In this document: positions 63,066-64,000 of the stretch, piece by piece | Layout: every line of letters starts with the position of its first letter | Numbering within the stretch: position 1 is the first letter of the stretch | The notes under the pieces: model-generated | What the model was told of the DNA's origin: nothing | Database searches by the model: none | Seen by the model: the letters and a program-made list of their open reading frames with translations, nothing else | Assembly: GCF_000968135.1 (NCBI RefSeq) | Contig: NZ_FO538765.1 | Location: 1,999,819-2,063,818 of the forward strand | Direction of reading: 5' to 3' | Source: Magnetospira sp. QH-2 | GTDB taxonomy: Bacteria > Pseudomonadota > Alphaproteobacteria > Rhodospirillales > Magnetospiraceae | DNA length: 64,000 nt | Program-made: the position numbers and the translations under genes

Positions 63066-63329
63066 ATGCCCGAGTTCGAATGGCAGACAGAGAAAGCCTT
63101 GAAATGGCGGCGGAAGGATACGGCGACATGCCGCGCTGCCCGCCTCAGATCCAAATACCCAGACTATGACCAGACCAAGGACCCCTATGGGCCATGGTTT
63201 CAAGCATTCCAGAGTACGAGAAAGGAACGAGCGTATGAGCGCGATTTCACAAGACGAACGCCTGAAAGCAGGCAAGACGACGATTCAGGTGAATCGATCA
63301 GGCCCCCGAACCCGGGTAAGCTTCGTTGA
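63066..63329 (+). CDS. Small hypothetical protein
   Basis: 87 residues starting MPEFEWQTEKALKWRRKDTATC. The first ~60 residues have protein-like aromatic and charged composition (SKYPDYDQTKDPYGPWFQAF). The last ~25 residues overlap the next gene in another frame and look atypical, so the true end may lie earlier in evolution. Shine-Dalgarno is weak. Confidence 0.5.
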   Translation: MPEFEWQTEKALKWRRKDTATCRAARLRSKYPDYDQTKDPYGPWFQAFQSTRKERAYERDFTRRTPESRQDDDSGESIRPPNPGKLR

Positions 63330-63537
63330 TTCCCGTGGCCGCGAGGTGGTCACCTACGATGACGAAGTGGTCCGCTTGGTCGAGACCATCCGTGATGGAT
63401 CGGGCGAAGTGCAGCCCATCAAGCGGGTTGAGAGTAAGGGCCTGACTGATGTGAATACCGGCAAGCCCCGGCTGCCCAAAGGCTGGGAATCCAAGATGAT
63501 CGATTTCAGGCTTCCGCCCGGCTTCCGGTACGGTTGA
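63235..63537 (+). CDS. Hypothetical phage protein
   Basis: 100 residues starting MSAISQDERLKAGKTTIQVNRS, with AAAGGA about nine bases upstream. RTRVSFVDSRGREVVTYDDEVVRLVETI suggests a small beta-barrel. It overlaps the previous frame by 95 bases, unusual unless one of the two is spurious; this one has the better ribosome-binding site. No family is recognised. Confidence 0.6.
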   Translation: MSAISQDERLKAGKTTIQVNRSGPRTRVSFVDSRGREVVTYDDEVVRLVETIRDGSGEVQPIKRVESKGLTDVNTGKPRLPKGWESKMIDFRLPPGFRYG

Positions 63538-63558
63538 TCAATGAAGGATAAAGTCAGG

Positions 63559-64000
63559 ATGCAATTCAAGAGCCAGAAAATGGTGACCCTGCTCAATGGG
63601 GACACCCAGACCGCCACGCATACCACGACCACTGTATTTCGGGATGGTACGCGGAAGGTCACCACCACCAGCTATCCGCTTACGCCTCAAGAGGTCAACA
63701 GCGTTCAATCTGTGCCAGAAGACGATACCGCGAAGAGCTACAGCAGCCTATCAATCCCAGCGGTTGAGGCCGAACCTCATTTCGGTGATCTGAAATTCCC
63801 GCCTACTTCGATCCCAACAGACGACAGCGAGACCGAGGACAGTGGTGATGGTGAAGATTTCCACCGGAGCGATGTAACCAAAATCAAGCAGAATGAAAAC
63901 GGCTCCTATGTGGTCTGGTTCTGGGATGGCTCCTGCCATGAGCTGCCACCCGAGGACCACGTAAAGTACCTCTATGACATGCTCCGGGACCTCAACGAAG
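63559..64000 (+). CDS. Hypothetical phage protein, cut by right edge
   Basis: Open to the window end. I place the start at 63559 (MQFKSQKMVTLLNGDTQTAT), because AAGGA lies about ten bases upstream; an ATG at 63541 would add six residues. The sequence is Thr/Ser-rich with TTTTVFRDGTRKVTTTSYPL and later NGSYVVWFWDGSCHELPPEDH. Possible structural or adaptor protein; not recognised. Confidence 0.6.
   Translation, partial: MQFKSQKMVTLLNGDTQTATHTTTTVFRDGTRKVTTTSYPLTPQEVNSVQSVPEDDTAKSYSSLSIPAVEAEPHFGDLKFPPTSIPTDDSETEDSGDGEDFHRSDVTKIKQNENGSYVVWFWDGSCHELPPEDHVKYLYDMLRDLNE

Larger units (their letters stand above)
51049..64000. mobile_element. Phage-like or integrative element (right end outside window)
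   Basis: The region from about 51.05 kb onward contains a serine recombinase, a Bro-N protein, a DUF3102 protein, a helicase-like protein, a small-terminase-like protein and a large protein resembling an internal virion protein, mostly on the plus strand with short gaps, ATGA overlaps and many genes under 150 residues. Three copies of one 16-bp dyad motif also lie here. No tRNA or clear attachment site is seen at the left edge. Capsid, portal, tail and large terminase genes are not in the window. Confidence 0.65.

Noticed and set aside
51000-64000. CRISPR array
   Set aside because: The repeats seen are isolated pairs or triplets with irregular spacing of hundreds to thousands of bases, with no regular spacers and no cas genes.

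Overview
The window looks like a chromosome segment of an alphaproteobacterium, most likely Rhodospirillales (magnetotactic or marine spirillum type). This is inferred from the nuoABCDEF order, the tig-clpP-clpX-lon-hup block, a DUF2336 protein, an alphaproteobacterial LexA box (GAAC-N7-GAAC) in front of imuAB, and high GC with many GTG/TTG starts. No 16S or other marker was available, so the assignment is tentative.

Layout. 1-3912 (minus): the start of a complex I operon, nuoA-B-C-D-E and the 5' part of nuoF. 3997-4073: tRNA-Asp. 4277-6349: a long coiled-coil protein with a C-terminal helix-turn-helix. 6450-11937: trehalose synthase/maltokinase fusion facing 4-alpha-glucanotransferase. tRNA-Val follows, then the protein quality control block hup, lon, clpX, clpP, tig (12199-18865, minus) and tRNA-Leu. 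19284-26930: a soluble globin-coupled chemotaxis-type sensor, the NAD(P)HX repair enzyme, a membrane PAS histidine kinase, and an SOS-controlled imuA-imuB pair. 26932-38379 (minus): a long co-directional run with five glycosyltransferases, an asparagine-synthase-like enzyme, a two-domain hemerythrin protein, a dihydroorotase-like enzyme, a lipoprotein and a Sel1-repeat protein. 38481-40721: YgfZ, a methyltransferase and a small exported protein. 40835-46300: a glycogen-type cluster (GH57, DUF4912, GH57 branching enzyme, glycogen synthase). 46327-50997: two orphan TRAP-type binding proteins, a DUF2336 protein, a BKACE enzyme and a small hypothetical.

From about 51.05 kb to the right edge the character changes to a phage-like or mobile region. 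It holds small, tightly spaced or overlapping genes with strong Shine-Dalgarno sites, a serine recombinase, a Bro-N antirepressor-type protein, a DUF3102 protein, an SF2-helicase-like protein, a probable small terminase-like protein and a large protein resembling an internal virion protein. It also contains an oppositely oriented coiled-coil membrane protein. No capsid, portal, large terminase, tail or phage RNA polymerase gene is inside the window, so the element is either cut by the right edge or incomplete.

The most interesting unexplained signal is a 16-bp dyad-symmetric sequence, TTARGTTGCACTTAAG. It occurs three times in this region, twice 80-100 bp upstream of a gene and once opening a roughly 280-bp unit that has no convincing ORF and ends in a strong intrinsic terminator. 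It could be a repressor operator set or a set of dedicated phage-type promoters. Other unexplained points are a 31-bp direct repeat that appears to have rewritten the end of a gene, an operator-like palindrome at the left edge of the region, and several proteins shorter than 50 residues with good ribosome-binding sites.
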